This document shows positions 8,558-16,666 of a stretch of DNA of 64,000 bases, in pieces. The DNA lies in the NCBI RefSeq assembly GCF_003008515.1, contig NZ_CP027668.1, positions 1,418,001 through 1,482,000 on the forward strand, written 5' to 3'. Position 1 is the first letter of the stretch, and the number at the start of each line of letters is the position of its first letter. The notes beneath the pieces are model-generated. The model saw nothing but the letters and a program-made list of their open reading frames with translations, did not search any database and had not been told where the DNA came from. This DNA is from Phreatobacter cathodiphilus (GTDB taxonomy: Bacteria > Pseudomonadota > Alphaproteobacteria > Rhizobiales > Phreatobacteraceae). The position numbers and the translations under genes are program-made.

Positions 8558-9312
8558 CCCGCGCCTTCTCGAGCGGCATTCCCGCCCTCGATGCCTATCT
8601 CGCCGACGGCTACGACACGGTGCCCGGCATGTCCTCGCGCTTCTCGGCGACGATCTGCGGCCACGTGCTGCGCCGCCAGAGCGAAATGGGCATCCGCGGC
8701 AGTCTCGCGGAGATCGGCACCTTCGAGGGCCGTTTCTTCATCGCCATGGGCCATGCCCTGGCACCGGGGGAACACGCCTACGGATTCGACATCTTCTCCT
8801 GGCCCGACGACCACGTCCTCGACCGCTTCGTCGCCAATGCGGCGCGCTGTGGCCTGGCGGCCGACAGGTTCACGCCGCGCCCTTTCGACACCGGAAAGCT
8901 CACCGTCGACGAATTCGCCGGCCTGACCGGGCGGGGACCCCTCCGCTTCGTCCACATCGACGGCGAGCACTCGCCGGAGGCGCTCGGCCACGACCTGGCG
9001 CTCGCCCATGCCCGGCTGCACCCCCAGGGGCTGATCTGCCTCGACGACATGCTGCACCCCGGCTACCCGTTCCTCGTGGTCACGGTGCACGCCTATCTCT
9101 CGGCCCATCCCGAGATGTGCCTGATGTGCGTCATCGACCGGGAGGACATCGTCGCGGCGGCGAAGTTCCTCATCTGCCGGCGTGACGCGGTAAAGCTCTA
9201 CGAGAACGACCTCATGCAGAGCTTCCCCGCCCAGCATTTCATCCTGGGAGGTGACGCCATGGGCCACCACTGCGTGGTGCTGACACCGCATCCGCGGATC
9301 GCCGACGTCTGA
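8554..9312 (+). CDS. Class I SAM-dependent methyltransferase
   Basis: 252 residues. The start at 8554 overlaps the DUF486 stop codon by 4 bases. The nucleotide-binding motif I is LAEIGTFEGRFFIAM, followed by GFDIFSW and the acidic HIDGEHSPEAL and CLDDMLHPGYP blocks, which resemble the Methyltransf_24/CmcI-like families that use a metal-assisted Asp/Asp/His site. No target substrate can be inferred. It converges on the sugar dehydrogenase gene. Confidence 0.78.
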   Translation: MTRAFSSGIPALDAYLADGYDTVPGMSSRFSATICGHVLRRQSEMGIRGSLAEIGTFEGRFFIAMGHALAPGEHAYGFDIFSWPDDHVLDRFVANAARCGLAADRFTPRPFDTGKLTVDEFAGLTGRGPLRFVHIDGEHSPEALGHDLALAHARLHPQGLICLDDMLHPGYPFLVVTVHAYLSAHPEMCLMCVIDREDIVAAAKFLICRRDAVKLYENDLMQSFPAQHFILGGDAMGHHCVVLTPHPRIADV

Positions 9313-9314
9313 CG

Positions 9315-10496
9315 TCAGCCTTCGGGCGGCGCGATGCGCAGGAGGGCGCCGTCGCGGGCGTCGGTGAGCGCCCACAGAGCGCCGTCCGGCCCCGCCTGCA
9401 CGTCGCGGAAGCGGTGTCCGAGATCGGTGAGCAGGCGCTGCTGGCCGACCACGCGCTCGCCGTCGAGCATGATCCGCACCAGCATGCGACCCGCCAGAGC
9501 CCCGGAAAAGGCGCTGCCCTTCCAGGCGGGCATCAGGTCGCCGGTGTAGAAGGTGAGGCCAGCCGGCGCGATGGAGGGCGTCCAGTGGACGAGGGGCTGG
9601 ACCAGACCCTCCCGTTCCCTCAAGCCCCCGTTCACCGGCCGGCCGTCGTAATGGGTACCCCAGGAGATCAGCGGCCAGCCGTAGTTTTCGCCCGGCCGCA
9701 CGGCATAGAGCCCGTCGCCGCCGCGCGGTCCGTGATTGCTCACCCACAACAGTCCGCTCTCCGGGTGAAGGGCGGCACCCTGCACGTTGCGGAGACCGAT
9801 GGCCCAGACCTCCGGCGCCCAGCCGGAGCGGCCGGCGGCGCGGGGATTGTCGAGGGCCGGCTCGCCGTCGGCGGTGATGCGCACGATCTTGGCGATCGTG
9901 TTCGACGGGTCCTGGCTCAGATCCATCTGGCTGAAGCGGTCGCCGGTGGTGACGAAGAGATGGCCGGAGCGGTCCGCGACGATGCGCGAGCCGAAATGGT
10001 TGCTGCTGGCGAAGGCCGGCTGCTGGCGCCAGATCACCCGGCCGTCCTCCAGCGCGTCGCCTGCGACGGAGAGCCGCCCCCGGTAGACGGCCGTGGCGTT
10101 GGTGGAGCCCTCGCGGGCCTCGGCGAAGCTCAGGAAGATCTGCCTGTTGCGGGCGAAGTCCGGCGCAAGCGCGATGCCGAGCAGTCCGCCCTGTCCGCGG
10201 GCGAGAACACGCGGTCCACCCTCGAGCGGCTTCGACACCTCGCCGTCGGGCATGATCCGGCGCAGGCGGCCGGGGCGCTCCGTGACAAGCATCGAGCCGT
10301 CGGGAAGGAAGGCGAGCCCCCAGGGATGCTCGAGACTGCCCGCGACCGTCGTGACGGCGAGCGGCTGGCCGGGCGAGTCGGCGCGCACGGTCCGGGCGGC
10401 GGCGCTCCGCGGCGTCAGGCCGAGCAGGGCGGCGGCCGACAGGCCGGAGGCCAGAACGGCGCGGCGATGGGGACCGGATCCCGACATGTGGCTCAT
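9315..10496 (-). CDS. Exported PQQ-dependent sugar dehydrogenase (soluble GDH-like)
   Basis: 393 residues, a six-bladed beta-propeller of the glucose/sorbosone dehydrogenase family. Family landmarks are HPWGLAFLPDGSMLVTERPGR near residue 57, the active-site region SNHFGSRIVAD and the late SNHGPRGGDGLY. A twin-arginine-like signal (RRAVLASGLSAAALLGL) precedes an Ala-rich cleavage region, so the enzyme acts in the periplasm. It oxidises aldoses or similar compounds using PQQ; the true substrate is unknown. No pqq synthesis genes are in this window. Translation may start at Met1 or Met4. Confidence 0.88.
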   Translation of the reverse strand: MSHMSGSGPHRRAVLASGLSAAALLGLTPRSAAARTVRADSPGQPLAVTTVAGSLEHPWGLAFLPDGSMLVTERPGRLRRIMPDGEVSKPLEGGPRVLARGQGGLLGIALAPDFARNRQIFLSFAEAREGSTNATAVYRGRLSVAGDALEDGRVIWRQQPAFASSNHFGSRIVADRSGHLFVTTGDRFSQMDLSQDPSNTIAKIVRITADGEPALDNPRAAGRSGWAPEVWAIGLRNVQGAALHPESGLLWVSNHGPRGGDGLYAVRPGENYGWPLISWGTHYDGRPVNGGLREREGLVQPLVHWTPSIAPAGLTFYTGDLMPAWKGSAFSGALAGRMLVRIMLDGERVVGQQRLLTDLGHRFRDVQAGPDGALWALTDARDGALLRIAPPEG

Positions 10497-10501
10497 CTCC
10501 C

Positions 10502-10816
10502 TCAGGCCGTGACGGGAGGATCCTTCCGGTCCTGGCTGACGGAGATGTAGCGCCGCAGCATGGTAAGGAGCAGACCGGCGAGGCCGATCGTCAGGACGGC
10601 GACAGCGCCCGACAGGACCAGGGTCTCGGCCTCAGCGCCGTCCTCGAATGCCGCCGTGTCGATGAGTTCGGTGGTGAGCGAAACACCGGCGACCAGAAGG
10701 GCGATGAGCAGCGCCGCGACGATCCCCGCGGAGACGATCGTGGGAACACGGGGATAGCCACGGCCGAACCCCGCGCGGGGGGCTCCGATGCGGAAGGATT
10801 GAGGCGAACGCAGCAT
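10502..10816 (-). CDS. Hypothetical two-helix membrane protein
   Basis: 104 residues with two clear transmembrane segments (about 28-48 and 67-90) joined by an acidic loop (TAAFEDGAEAET), and a basic C-terminal tail after LLRRYISVSQDRK. It ends 5 bases before the sugar dehydrogenase gene on the same strand and is probably its operon partner. No known domain is recognised. Confidence 0.65.
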   Translation of the reverse strand: MLRSPQSFRIGAPRAGFGRGYPRVPTIVSAGIVAALLIALLVAGVSLTTELIDTAAFEDGAEAETLVLSGAVAVLTIGLAGLLLTMLRRYISVSQDRKDPPVTA

Positions 10817-11070
10817 TCGGCATCTCCGTCCTGATGTCTGTGTGGCGGCGCCGTCCCGACCGGGGGAATCGGGATGACGTTGCCGGTGTCGACCGGTGAA
10901 CGACAGTGACCGAAACCATGGTGGAAGGGCGATGGTTCCGGGCGAAATTGCGGCACAGTCTCACTGTTGCGTGATGGCGGTATCACGAAACGGGTCTTGG
11001 GCGCCGAAACCCTCCCTTAACCACGTTCATGCGACGAAAGGTCCTTGCTTCGTCCGGTACCGAGGTTTCG

Positions 11071-11235
11071 ATGTCCCGCTGGGTCCTGATCGCGGTCGCC
11101 GCCGCCTCCATCCTTCTGGCGCAGTTCGTCGACCGCGGCTCCAAGGACCTCGCGGAAGGCCTGCAGACGGCGCGCGCGCCGGTCTCCGACGACGATATCC
11201 GCACCGGTTCGGTTCGCCGCCCGCCGCAGCGCTGA
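11071..11235 (+). CDS. Small membrane-anchored hypothetical protein
   Basis: 54 residues from the ATG at 11071 (GAGG lies about 7 bases upstream); an in-frame ATG at 11029 would add 14 residues. There is one N-terminal hydrophobic segment (WVLIAVAAASILLAQFV) and a polar tail (SKDLAEGLQTARAPVSDDD) with an Arg/Pro-rich end. It looks like a single-span or uncleaved signal-anchored protein. No family is recognised. Confidence 0.5.
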   Translation: MSRWVLIAVAAASILLAQFVDRGSKDLAEGLQTARAPVSDDDIRTGSVRRPPQR

Positions 11236-11409
11236 CGGCGCGCCGGGCACATTGCCGCCCTCGTTGCAACGCGAGACGGCGCCCTTGCGCCACGCCGCGT
11301 GCGGGAGGACGATGGTGCCCACGCGAGGTCCCCGAACAAGATCCTCCGTTTGGCCTGTCACTTCCGGGTCGACCTTCTCGCCCGGGCCCCGACACGAGGG
11401 GTTGCAGAC

Positions 11410-13455
11410 ATGGGCGATCAAGCCGGCAGACGACAGTCGGGTCCCCGGTGCATAGCACTGGTGGGCCCGTTCCAGAGCGGCAAGACCACCTTGCTGGAGG
11501 CGGTGCTGGAGCGCACCGGCGCCATTGCGAGGATGGGCGCCACCGAGAGCGGCAGCACGGTTTCCGATTCCAGCGCCGAATCCCGCCAGTTCAGGATGAG
11601 CGTCGAGGCTGGCTTCGCCACGACCTCCTTCATGGGCGACGACTACACCTTCGTCGACTGTCCGGGATCGGTCGATTTTCTGCACGACATGCGCGCCGTC
11701 ATTCCCGCCGTCGATGCGGCGGTGGTGGTCTGCGAGGCCGACGAGAAGAAGGTTCCGGCCCTTGGCCTCATCCTGCGTGAGCTGGAGGACCGCGGCATTC
11801 CGCGCATCCTCTTCATCAACAAGATCGACAAGGCCAGCCGGCGCCTGCGCGAGACGCTGGAGGTGCTGCGGCCGGCCTCGCGGGTGCCGCTGCTGCTTCG
11901 GCAGATCCCCATCTGGTCGAACGGTATCGTCTCCGGCTTCGTCGACCTCGCCCTGGAGCGCGCCTTCGTCTATCGCGAACATGCCGCCTCCGAGGTCATC
12001 CCGCTCGACGGGGCCGATCTCGACCGCGAGAAGGAGGCGCGTTTCTCCATGCTGGAGACGCTCGCCGACCATGACGACGAGCTGATGGAGACCCTGCTCT
12101 CCGACCTCGAGCCGCCGCGCGACCGCGTCTTCGACGACCTCGGGCGGGAACTCGCCGCCGGCCTCGTCGTGCCCGTGCTCTTCGGCTCGGCGCTGCAGAC
12201 CCACGGCGTGCTGCGGCTCCTCAAGACCCTGCGCCATGACGTGCCGCCGGTCGCCGCCGCCGCCGGCCGTCTCGGCGTCGCCCCGGGCGAGACGGTGGCG
12301 CAGGTGATGAAGACCGTCCACACGGCCCATGGCGGCAAGATCTCGGTCGCCCGCCTGGTGTCGGGAAGTCTCGCAGAGGGCGCCGTGCTGACCGGCGCTG
12401 CCGGGGTGGCCGAGCGCACCTCCGGCCTGTTCCGGCTCTTCGGCCCGGGTGTCGAGAAGATGCGGGAGGCGAAGGCCGGCGACACGGTGGCGCTCGGCAA
12501 GCTCGACCACATGGCGACCGGCGAGGCGGTCACCACCGGCCGGACGCCCCTCGCACCGCTGGTGGTGATCGAGGCGCCGCAGCCCGTGCTCTCCCTCGCC
12601 CTGTCGGCGCGGGACCGCAAGGACGACGTGCGTCTCGGCCTCGCTCTCGGCAAGCTCGTCGACGAGGACCCCTCGCTCGCCGTCACCCACGACGCCGGGA
12701 CGGGCGAGATCATCCTGGCCGGGCAGGGGGAGATGCATCTGCGCGTCGCCATGGCCAAGCTGTCGAACCGCTACGGCGTGGCGGTGAACCAGAGCCGCCC
12801 CGCCATCGGCTATCGCGAGACCATCAAGAAGGCGGCGACCGGCGTGCGCGGGCGTCACCGCAAGCAGTCGGGGGGGCACGGCCAGTTCGGCGACGTGGTC
12901 ATCGACGTGAAGCCGGTGCCGCGCGGCACGGGCTTCCAGTTCGACGACCGGATCACCGGCGGCGTCGTGCCGAAGCAATATATCCCGGCGGTCCGCGAGG
13001 GGGTGGCGGACGCCCTGCGCAAGGGGCCGCTCGGCTTTCCCGTCGTCGATCTCGCGGTCACCCTGACCGACGGCAGCTTCCACACGGTGGACAGTTCCGA
13101 CATGGCCTTCCAGCAGGCCGGGCGAATCGCCATCCAGGAGGCTCTGGCCGCCTGCCATCCGGTGCTGCTGGAGCCGGTCCTGCGCATCGCGGTGACGGTG
13201 CCCTCGGAGGCCACGGCGCGGGTCAACGCCATCGTCTCGGCGCGGCGCGGCCAGATCCTCGGCTTCGACGCCCGCGAGCGCTGGCCCGGCTGGGACGTGG
13301 TGTCCGCCCTCATGCCGGAGGCTGAGATCGGCGATCTCATCGTCGAGATCCGCTCGGCCACGGCGGGTGTCGGCTCCTTCACCGCGCAGTTCGACCATCT
13401 CGCCGAACTGACGGGGCGCGACGCCGAGAGGATCGTCCAGACCCGGGCAGCCTGA
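11410..13455 (+). CDS. EF-G-like GTPase (non-canonical elongation factor G paralogue)
   Basis: 681 residues with the full EF-G domain order: G domain (1-260), domain II, domain III, domain IV (GVRGRHRKQSGGHGQFGDV) and domain V. The P-loop is GPFQSGKTT (residues 19-27) and G4 is NKID (137-140). The G3 motif is DCPGS (83-87) instead of DTPGH, so the catalytic histidine of translational GTPases is Ser87, and the usual RGITI switch I sequence is absent. Alphaproteobacteria carry such paralogues besides true fusA, which normally sits with rpsL/rpsG/tuf; none of those is nearby. A role in ribosome recycling, rescue or regulation is possible. Confidence 0.88.
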   Translation: MGDQAGRRQSGPRCIALVGPFQSGKTTLLEAVLERTGAIARMGATESGSTVSDSSAESRQFRMSVEAGFATTSFMGDDYTFVDCPGSVDFLHDMRAVIPAVDAAVVVCEADEKKVPALGLILRELEDRGIPRILFINKIDKASRRLRETLEVLRPASRVPLLLRQIPIWSNGIVSGFVDLALERAFVYREHAASEVIPLDGADLDREKEARFSMLETLADHDDELMETLLSDLEPPRDRVFDDLGRELAAGLVVPVLFGSALQTHGVLRLLKTLRHDVPPVAAAAGRLGVAPGETVAQVMKTVHTAHGGKISVARLVSGSLAEGAVLTGAAGVAERTSGLFRLFGPGVEKMREAKAGDTVALGKLDHMATGEAVTTGRTPLAPLVVIEAPQPVLSLALSARDRKDDVRLGLALGKLVDEDPSLAVTHDAGTGEIILAGQGEMHLRVAMAKLSNRYGVAVNQSRPAIGYRETIKKAATGVRGRHRKQSGGHGQFGDVVIDVKPVPRGTGFQFDDRITGGVVPKQYIPAVREGVADALRKGPLGFPVVDLAVTLTDGSFHTVDSSDMAFQQAGRIAIQEALAACHPVLLEPVLRIAVTVPSEATARVNAIVSARRGQILGFDARERWPGWDVVSALMPEAEIGDLIVEIRSATAGVGSFTAQFDHLAELTGRDAERIVQTRAA

Positions 13456-13468
13456 GCCGGTCACGGCC

Positions 13469-13504
13469 AAAAAAAGGGCCGGGCTCGTCGAGCCCGGCCT
13501 TTTG
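13469..13504 (+). terminator. Terminator after the EF-G-like gene
   Basis: GC-rich hairpin GGCCGGGCT (13477-13485), loop CGTCG, AGCCCGGCC (13491-13499), flanked by A7 upstream and TTTT downstream. Near-identical hairpins recur at 16243 and 17837. Confidence 0.85.
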
Positions 13505-13783
13505 AGTTTCGGCTTCCGATGACGAACACCGGGAAGCCGCCTTCCAGAGGGGAACGCCGACAGCGACGCGAGGGTCACAGGGAGGACGTGACCCAAAAAA
13601 GCTATCGACGGACCGAAGATGGCGTGTTCGTGTGCAGCGCACAACCGGAATGCCTGCATGGCTGGATTTCACCTGCCGCACGCCTCGGCAGCATGCCCGC
13701 ATTTTAGGCAAATTGCGGGCGCGAGTCGGACTGCCGGCTGCGGCGGCAAACGGTGGAGGACGGGCCCGCCGAGGCCCTTCCCG

Positions 13784-13792
13784 TGTGGATAA
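13784..13792 (-). promoter_or_regulatory. DnaA-box-like 9-mer
   Basis: TGTGGATAA on the plus strand, the exact complement of the canonical DnaA box TTATCCACA. It is a single site in an intergenic region; a chance match is possible. Confidence 0.35.
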
Positions 13793-13890
13793 GAACGGCG
13801 CCGCGATTGCGGCCCGACGGCGAATCCAAGATCGCTTGTGGGGTCAGTAGGCAGCGCCGCCATCCTGCGTTAGGGTCTGGGTCAGGGATC

Positions 13891-13908
13891 GATTCGAACA
13901 GTCGAATC
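13891..13908. promoter_or_regulatory. Inverted repeat upstream of the YbjN gene
   Basis: Perfect 7-base arms GATTCGA and TCGAATC separated by ACAG, about 103 bases upstream of the YbjN start codon. Position and symmetry suit an operator; the protein that would bind is unknown. Confidence 0.4.
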
Positions 13909-14011
13909 AAAAGCTTGCAGCCGGCTTCGTAAGCCTGCCGCCCGCCGGTCTCGCGTCCAGTTGCGTCCCGTCGCGTCTGTCCGACAACCGAGCGAACCGC
14001 ACGGGGGCGGA

Positions 14012-14515
14012 ATGTCCTTGATCGATATCGAAAGCACCGACCGGCAGGTCAATCCCGTCGATCTGGTGGAGAACCTGGCGGCTCTCAACGAATGGTCCTT
14101 CGACCGTTCGGGGGATGACGAGATCACCCTCTCCGTCACCGGCCGATGGGCCGACTATCATGCCTCCTTCACCTGGATGGACGATATCGAATCGCTCCAT
14201 CTCGCCTGCGCCTTCGACCTGAAGGTGCCCGACCGTCGGCGGTCGGAGGTGAAGGACCTCATCCAGCTCATCAACGAACAGCTCTGGCTCGGCCATTTCG
14301 ACCTCTGGCCGCAGGAAGGCGTGGTGATGTTCCGCCACGCGCTGCTCCTCGCCGGGGGCGCGGAAGCCTCGGGCCGCCAGTGCGAGGCCCAGCTCGATGC
14401 CGCCATGGAAGCCTGCGACCGCTACTACCAGGCCTTCCAGTTCGTCGTCTGGGCCGGCAAGTCGGCGCGCGAGGCGATGGATTCGGCGCTGTTCGAGACC
14501 GCTGGCGAGGCGTGA
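14012..14515 (+). CDS. YbjN domain-containing protein
   Basis: 167 residues, start at ATG 14012 after a GGGGGCGG ribosome site. The fold is that of YbjN/type III chaperone-like proteins: LVENLAALNEWSFDRSGDDE, a beta-sheet core and the central LIQLINEQLWLGHFDLWP. Such proteins are thought to act as small cytoplasmic chaperone or regulatory proteins; no enzymatic residues are expected. It precedes proC by 52 bases on the same strand, an adjacency seen in many Rhizobiales genomes, so co-transcription is likely. Confidence 0.88.
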   Translation: MSLIDIESTDRQVNPVDLVENLAALNEWSFDRSGDDEITLSVTGRWADYHASFTWMDDIESLHLACAFDLKVPDRRRSEVKDLIQLINEQLWLGHFDLWPQEGVVMFRHALLLAGGAEASGRQCEAQLDAAMEACDRYYQAFQFVVWAGKSAREAMDSALFETAGEA

Positions 14516-14567
14516 CAGGGCCGGGCAGGGCGGCTATCCGTGGGGGCAGCCAGCCCCTGAGGATGCC

Positions 14568-15410
14568 ATGACAGACGCAGCCAGCCCCCGATCCCTCGCC
14601 ACCTTCGCCGGCCATGTCGTGCTGGTCGGCGCCGGCCAGATGGGCGGTGCCCTGCTGCGCGGCTGGCTCGGCCACGGCCTGCCGCCGGCCCGCATCACCG
14701 TCGTCGATCCGCGGCCGCCGGCCAATGTCCAGGCCATCATCGACGAGCACGGCATCGCCCTCGACCCGGCGGAGCCTGCCGTCGCCGACGTGCTGATCCT
14801 CGCCGTCAAGCCGCAGATCGCCGACGACGTCATGCCGCTCGTGCGCCACCTCGTCGGGCCGCGAACGGTGGTCGTCTCGGTCATGGCCGGCAAGACGATC
14901 GCGCGGCTGGAGGAGGTCTTCGGGGCGGGGACCGCCATCGTCCGCACCATTCCCAATACGCCGGCCGCCGTCGGCCGCGGCATCACCGGCGCCGCCGCCA
15001 GCGACCAGGTGACGGCGGCCCAGCGCGCCGCGGTGGAGACGCTGCTCTCCGCCGTCGGCCGGGTCGAATGGCTGATGCGCGAGGACTGGATCGACATCGT
15101 CACCGCCGTCTCCGGCTCCGGCCCGGCCTATGTCTTCCTCCTCGCCGAGGTGATGGCGAAGGCGGGCGCCGCGGCCGGCCTGCCGCCCGAGCTCGCGGCT
15201 CGCCTCGCCCGGGCGACCGTCGAGGGGGCCGGCGAGCTCATGCACCGCTCGCCCGACGTCGAACCCGCGACGCTGAGGCAGAACGTCACCTCGCCCAACG
15301 GCACCACCCATGCGGCCCTGCAGGTGCTGATGGGCGCCGAGGGGATCGATGCCGCCTTCGTCGCCGCCATCGCGGCTGCGGCGAAACGCTCGCGGGAACT
15401 GGCGGGCTGA
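14568..15410 (+). CDS. proC: Pyrroline-5-carboxylate reductase
   Basis: 280 residues. It reduces 1-pyrroline-5-carboxylate to proline with NAD(P)H, the last step of proline synthesis. The Rossmann motif is VLVGAGQMGGALL near residue 18, followed by LAVKPQ, VVSVMAG and the C-terminal family signature around VSGSGPAYVFLLAEVM and TSPNGTTHAAL. The start at 14568 gives a normal length. It lies between the YbjN and TetR genes and is probably co-transcribed with YbjN. Confidence 0.96.
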   Translation: MTDAASPRSLATFAGHVVLVGAGQMGGALLRGWLGHGLPPARITVVDPRPPANVQAIIDEHGIALDPAEPAVADVLILAVKPQIADDVMPLVRHLVGPRTVVVSVMAGKTIARLEEVFGAGTAIVRTIPNTPAAVGRGITGAAASDQVTAAQRAAVETLLSAVGRVEWLMREDWIDIVTAVSGSGPAYVFLLAEVMAKAGAAAGLPPELAARLARATVEGAGELMHRSPDVEPATLRQNVTSPNGTTHAALQVLMGAEGIDAAFVAAIAAAAKRSRELAG

Positions 15411-15459
15411 GCGGAACGACCTATCTCTGGGGCAGGGGCTTCCACCGACGGAGACGGCC

Positions 15460-16209
15460 ATGACCGACGCGACCCAGACCTCCACCGCCACGCCGGAGCG
15501 CCGCGACGCGGTCGTCGCCGCCTTCATGGCGCTGCTCGCCGAGCGCGACTACGAGGCGGTGACGCTCGCCGACATCGCGGTGCGGTCCGGCGTATCTCTT
15601 GGCGACATCCGCGCCCTGTTCGATTCGCGCTTCGCCATCGTCGAGGCCTTCGTCGCCGGCATCGACAAGGCCGTCCTCGACGGCATTGACACCGACCTCG
15701 CCGACCAGGACACCAAGGAGAAGCTCTTCGACGTGCTGATGCGCCGCCTCGATCTCCTGGCGCCCCACAAGCCGGCGATCCGCAACCTGTCGCGGGCCGC
15801 CATGCGCGATCCGGGCCTGGCCCTCGCCCTCAACGGCGTCGCCCGGCGCTCGCAGCGCTGGATGCTGGCCGCGGCCGGCGTCGAGGTACCGGGCGCCGGC
15901 GGCATGATCCGCGCCCAAGGGCTCGCCATCGCCTTCGCCAAGGTGGTGCGGGCCTGGCTCGACGACGAGGATCCCGCGCTCGCCCGCACCATGCGGGTGC
16001 TCGACGAGGAACTCGCCAAGGCAGGGCGCGCGGCGAAGACGCTGAAATCGGTCGAGCAGCTCGCCGCGCCGCTGAAGAGCCTCGTCTGTGCCCCGTTCGG
16101 CTGCCGTCGCCGGTCGTCCTCCTGGGGGCCTGATGCCGAGGAGCGCGAGGCGCCGCCGCGCGGCTGGCGCGGCGACGACTTCCGTGACCCGAAGGTGACG
16201 CCGGTCTGA
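15460..16209 (+). CDS. TetR/AcrR family transcriptional regulator
   Basis: 249 residues. The N-terminal helix-turn-helix spans about residues 15-60 (ALLAERDYEAVTLADIAVRSGVS…IRALFDSR). The C-terminal ligand domain is helical (LFDVLMRRLDLLAPHKPAIRNL). The last 30 residues are charged and Arg/Pro-rich, which is unusual and may be disordered. It follows proC by 49 bases on the same strand. No adjacent target such as an efflux pump is apparent, and a terminator hairpin follows. Confidence 0.88.
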   Translation: MTDATQTSTATPERRDAVVAAFMALLAERDYEAVTLADIAVRSGVSLGDIRALFDSRFAIVEAFVAGIDKAVLDGIDTDLADQDTKEKLFDVLMRRLDLLAPHKPAIRNLSRAAMRDPGLALALNGVARRSQRWMLAAAGVEVPGAGGMIRAQGLAIAFAKVVRAWLDDEDPALARTMRVLDEELAKAGRAAKTLKSVEQLAAPLKSLVCAPFGCRRRSSSWGPDAEEREAPPRGWRGDDFRDPKVTPV

Positions 16210-16242
16210 GCGGCCGCTTGACCTTCTGCTGCAATGCGCGAG

Positions 16243-16269
16243 AAAGGCCGGGTTCGTCCCGGCCTTTTT
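16243..16269 (+). terminator. Terminator after the TetR gene
   Basis: Hairpin GGCCGGG (16246-16252), loop TTCGT, CCCGGCC (16258-16264), followed by TTTTT. It lies between the TetR and csaA genes and nearly repeats the hairpin found after ilvE. Confidence 0.85.
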
Positions 16270-16287
16270 CATGCGCGCGAGAACCTC

Positions 16288-16644
16288 ATGCTGCCTGCCG
16301 ACCCGAGTCCGATCATCGGTTTCGACGATTTCATGAAGGTCGACATCCGGGTCGGCGAGATCGTCGAGGCCCAGCCCTTTCCCGAGGCGCGCAAGCCAGC
16401 CGTCAAGCTGGTGATCAATTTCGGCGCACCCATCGGCCGGAAGAAGTCCTCGGCCCGGATCACCCGGCACTATGACCCGGCGAGCCTGATCGGGCGCCAG
16501 GTGCTGGCGGTGGTCAATTTCCCGCCGCGGCAGATCGGCAAGTTCATGTCGGAGGTGCTGACCCTCGGCGTTCCCGACGCCGATGGCGAGGTGGTGCTGA
16601 TCGGCCCCGGCCATCAGGTGCCGATCGGCGGGCGCCTCTTTTGA
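16288..16644 (+). CDS. csaA: CsaA family tRNA-binding protein
   Basis: 118 residues, a single OB-fold tRNA-binding domain as in CsaA and the C-terminal domain of MetRS/Arc1p: VDIRVGEIVEAQPFPEARKP, then SARITRHYDPASLIGRQV and VVNFPPRQIGKFMSEVLTLG. CsaA is described as an export-related chaperone in Bacillus and binds tRNA-like structures. The start at 16288 removes an upstream extension that would read through the terminator hairpin. Confidence 0.92.
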   Translation: MLPADPSPIIGFDDFMKVDIRVGEIVEAQPFPEARKPAVKLVINFGAPIGRKKSSARITRHYDPASLIGRQVLAVVNFPPRQIGKFMSEVLTLGVPDADGEVVLIGPGHQVPIGGRLF

Positions 16645-16666
16645 AGACGCCCGCCGTTCGCGCGGT

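Larger units (their letters stand above)
13505..14011. other. Intergenic region with hairpins and a DnaA box, no supported gene
   Basis: About 500 bases without a convincing coding frame. It holds a perfect inverted repeat GGGTCAC/GTGACCC (13572-13594) followed by A6, a hairpin GCCCGCA/TGCGGGC (13695-13720), a perfect DnaA box on the minus strand (13784-13792) and a perfect GATTCGA/TCGAATC repeat (13891-13908) ahead of the YbjN gene. A small RNA is possible but no known family is recognised. Confidence 0.4.

Noticed and set aside
11017-13659. Long open frame (880 codons) on the minus strand opposite the EF-G-like gene
   Set aside because: Composition is Arg/His/Gly/Asp-rich with no domain; it is the usual mirror of a high-GC gene on the other strand.
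13519-13707. 62-codon open frame in the gap after the EF-G-like gene
   Set aside because: No ribosome site, no domain, Arg-rich composition typical of chance frames, and it overlaps hairpins.
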